A stretch of DNA of 64,000 nucleotides. Source: an uncultured Clostridia bacterium (GTDB taxonomy: Bacteria > Bacillota > Clostridia > UBA1381). The notes under the pieces are model-generated. The model saw only the letters and a program-made list of their open reading frames with translations, did no database searches and was not told where the DNA came from. Below, piece after piece: positions 61,237 through 64,000 of the stretch. Within the stretch, counting starts at the first letter, position 1, and each line of letters begins with the position of its first letter. The stretch covers positions 117,422 through 181,421 of the forward strand of contig CAKSDE010000005.1 in the NCBI GenBank assembly GCA_934444735.1, written 5' to 3'. Both the position numbers and the translations under genes were made by a program.

Positions 61237-63926
61237 ATGTCCTCCCTAATATTAAGCGTTTCGATCTGAGTCACCGGTCGCATGAAATCGACAGATGACC
61301 AAACAAAAACCTTTACGGTATAATTCTTCTTAACCTCCGCATCAAAATTGACATCTGTGGTTTCTCCGTTAATATCCTTCTTCTGCACTTCCAAAAGCCG
61401 CCCGTTTTCATCATACAAAGCCGATATTACCTGTGCACTCTCCGTAAGCAAGTCTTTATTGATTACATTTATCAAAACACCGTTTTGGGTAACTTCCGAA
61501 AGAGTATAAACGGTTGTATCACAATTGCAAATCAATCGGTCATAATTTAAAGATGATAAATCTGCCTTTGCAAATTCCGCTTCACTCCCTTTATAACACA
61601 ACGTACGAATAACAGCTCCGTCCGTCGCACCTGTATCCGCTTTCTGCACGGTTGTCGGAATAAGCATCATCTTTATTGTTCCGCAATTTGTAAACATACC
61701 CTTATATATAATCTGTGAACCGTTTTCAAACTCAACTTTTTCTAAATTATTACAGTTTGAAAATGCATTTATCCCACATTCTCCAATTGTTTTCGGAACG
61801 GTAAGCTCTTTCATTGCCTTACAGTAACGAAATGCATAACTGCCGATTGACTTTATCCCTGTCAAATCAACCGTTTCCAACGACACACAGTTGCTGAACG
61901 CATATTCGCCGATACTTGTTATTCCCGGCATAGATACACTCTTTACGGCAGACAACCCATAAAATGCATAATCTCCGACTGCGCTTATGTTTTCATCAAG
62001 CACCGCTTCCGATATTCCCGCACGGTATTCATACCACGGAGCATTCTCCGCCGCTGTATAATCCGGCATTTCGCCGTTTCCCGATATCTTCAGCACACCG
62101 TTGGCAATATTCCACGAAATATTATTCCCAAGCTCTCCCGATTTTTCATATTTCCATATTGCGTACAATTGTAACGTGTCATTACATATATACTCTTCTC
62201 CCGGCATATATTCCGGCACTGCCGCATTGTTATCAGTCGCCCAGCCAACGAAAACATATTCCTCTCTCTGCGGGATTTCGCTTGTCAAGACAAACGGCTC
62301 ACCGAAGTTGTGCGACTGAATACCGGGCGCATTTTCTCCGCCGTTTGCATCATAAGTGACAGTATACCCGATTTTCTCTATTGTTTCATACTCACAGATA
62401 AAGCCCATACCGTCATACGTTGAATAGTAATCATACCAATATCCCTTTTGATTTGGCATAATGGATAAATCTACCCAATGCTTATCATCTTTATTCGGTC
62501 GCCCTTCAGGGAAATTCATATAATCCGTATTTTCGCCCGTTATCCATTTGTATGTACCGGTTTCGTTTAAATCGGTTAAGCCTAACCAGTAATGCTGTAT
62601 TGTCGAGTATTTATCCAATGCGGAAATTATGGCATTTTGTTCTTCCTCATCTGTAATGGTAACTAAATGACCGCCGTTTTGCTCACAATAATCCCTTGCA
62701 TAATTCCAATGCAGGCTATTATCATATATTTCATAGTAATGACCGTTATGAATAAATGAACCTACCGGCGTATAATTGTCGGTATTGCCGAACTCGCAGA
62801 TAAAGCCAACACTGTTTTTACTAAAAAAGCTATATGGTTCTACAACATTATCATTAGGCGAATCATTCCATTTATACTGAGAATTTGCAGTATTTGGATG
62901 AGCATTTTTGTAAATCTGCAAATAATGTTCTTTGCTTGCCGCGTTATCCGGTTGTCTGCTATCCCAGTTTGTATAGTTCCAACTCTCACCTGTCAGCCAT
63001 TTCCACACTCCTTCGGTTTCCCTATCTGTACCTCCGAGCCAATACTGATTTTTGCTGCCTTTTCCAATCAGAGTTTCAATTTGCTGCTGTTCCTCCGCAG
63101 ATATAACCGTAGCCAGATATCCACCTATGTTCTCGCAATACTCCTTTGCATTTTCCCAAGTGCAGCTTATATCGTACAATCTGTATTCATGCCCGTTGTG
63201 GGTTGTAGTTGCAACAGGTTCAATACTGTCAAATTCACAGATAAAGCCCAAAGAAGAGGACCAACGCTGCGGTAAATCGTTCCAGTAACCATTACACTTC
63301 TCCGACTGTGCTTTTGTATAAATTTGCAAATAATGTTCCTTGCCCGAAGCATTGTCCGGCTGATTTCCATACCAATTTGAATAATTCCAAGTTTCACCTG
63401 TTATCCATTTCCATGTGCCCTCGGTTTCTTCATCAGTTGCCCCTAACCAATAAAAAGCATTATTTTGATCTTCCACTAATGCTTTAACGACATTATTTTC
63501 TTCTTCACTTGTAATGGTTGCTAAATGTCCTCCTATTTTTTCACAATAATCTTTTGCTTGTTCCCACGTAAAATTTTTATCAAAAGTCTGATACAAGTGT
63601 CCGTTATATATAATTGCATTTGATGGAGTTAAGTTTTCTATTTCACAGATAAAGCCGACATCTGAGATATATGACAGATATTTATGGTCATTCCAGCCGC
63701 CGCCCTTTGTAATTACAATGGCATCTTCCTCTGGGGCGCAATTGTTCGGTTCATTACTTTTCCAATTACTATAGCTGAAAGGTTCCCCGGTATTCCATAC
63801 AAAACTACCTTCGCTCGCTAAGTCGTTAGCACCTGTTAAATATCCTTCATATGCGCCGTTCGTTATCAAAGATGTCACTTGTGTATTTTCCTCTGCGGAA
63901 GTAATTGTAACAAGGTGTCCGCCTAT
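61233..63926 (-). pseudogene. C-type-lectin array protein, 5' end cut off by an IS
   Basis: 897 codons remain. The order is the tail of one C-type lectin domain (from IGGHLVTITSAEEN), three full ones (each with a 'W..AKDYCE.IGGHLATI' start, 'WLG.TD', 'YSNW/YTNW..QPDN' and 'GFICEF'), an InlB/Flg_new-type repeat (YTVTYDANGG...FVGWATD), a BspA-like leucine-rich repeat block (GDYAFYG, SIGEYAFSNC, SIGSYAFRYC) and a C-terminal module ending near KVFVWSSVDFM. The first domain lacks its N-terminal half and no signal peptide is left. The frame past 63,926 (MFILLYHILHH) is IS sequence. It was once a large secreted adhesin or glycan binder, and its stop overlaps the cohesin-SLH gene. Expression of that gene may be altered. 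Confidence 0.75.
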
Positions 63927-64000
63927 TGGTGCTATACTAAAAAAGTAGACACAATGATGCAAAATATGATATAATAAAATAAACACAAAAACAGGAGGAA
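63927..64000 (+). mobile_element. Left end of an insertion sequence
   Basis: From TGGTGCTATACTAAAAAAGT onward the sequence ceases to be lectin-coding. It then shows TAGACA (63946-63951), an 18-bp spacer, TATAAT (63970-63975) and ACAGGAGG (63,991-63,998), the promoter and ribosome site of a plus-strand gene whose start would lie just beyond the window. A TG-starting end with AAAAAAGTAGACAC suggests an IS3-type element (inference). The transposase itself is not visible. Confidence 0.6.

Noticed and set aside
24693..63926. Dockerin modules in the large secreted proteins
   Set aside because: No duplicated DxNxDG-type calcium loops were found in the secreted proteins of the window.
1..64000. CRISPR array or Cas genes
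   Set aside because: No regularly spaced 24-40-bp direct repeats and no Cas-like proteins are seen. The repeats present are palindromic and dispersed.

Overview
The window looks like chromosomal DNA of an anaerobic, low-to-mid GC member of the Clostridia (Bacillota). Supporting signs are textbook sigma-A promoters, AGGAGG-type ribosome binding sites, frequent TTG starts, a der-plsY-gpsA block, rsmG next to a Noc-type ParB protein, ruvC-ruvA-ruvB-queA, and many S-layer-homology (SLH) surface proteins beside intracellular glycosidases. The surface proteins resemble those of plant-polysaccharide (pectin) degraders of the gut such as Monoglobus. That genus-level resemblance is only an impression.

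Layout. 0-2.3 kb: five small XRE regulators in tandem (minus strand), divergent from a SLOG/DUF1273 protein. 2.5-6.8 kb: two unusual fusions, a TIM-barrel isomerase joined to an acyl-CoA synthetase and an XRE helix-turn-helix joined to an ADP-ribosylglycohydrolase. 7-9.9 kb: a putative glycosidase with an operator-embedded promoter, then a HigBA-like toxin-antitoxin pair. 10-14.8 kb: ruvCAB, a cell-wall amidase and queA. 15-17.8 kb: argG and argH, with an ArgR-type box on the argG promoter. 17.9-24.2 kb: a lectin-SLH gene whose signal peptide is frameshifted in a homopolymer, tRNA-Arg, and cytoplasmic GH95 and GH3 enzymes.

24.7-47.7 kb is a Gram-positive polysaccharide-utilisation locus. A YesN/YesM-type two-component system (plus strand) diverges from a long minus-strand run: two sugar ABC permeases, a solute-binding lipoprotein, a LamG-like secreted protein, two GH141-like parallel beta-helix proteins, two SLH surface proteins and a 1460-residue SGNH esterase. 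No ABC ATPase is encoded, so a shared MsmX-type ATPase elsewhere is inferred. The model is that surface enzymes trim a substituted, probably pectic, glycan, the ABC system imports oligosaccharides, and cytoplasmic GH95, GH3 and the GH42-like enzyme finish the job.

47.8-54.9 kb is housekeeping (noc-like gene, rsmG, mntP, gpsA, plsY, der, DUF512 radical-SAM). 55.3-60 kb carries a possible 35-residue peptide and a MarR-controlled heterodimeric ABC exporter. 60.1-64 kb carries a cohesin-like/SLH protein coupled to a C-type-lectin-array gene, which appears to be cut by an insertion sequence whose left end lies at about 63,927.

Cutting across these regions is a family of intergenic inverted-repeat elements. 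Two full copies are 243 and 242 bp, one copy is deleted, and several solo ends are present. One end of the element (GGGGATGTTAAAAA) sits immediately after the stop codon of six different genes. I regard this element family, the fusion proteins, the SLH/lectin/cohesin surface system and a 189-bp fold-back between der and plsY as the most interesting material here.
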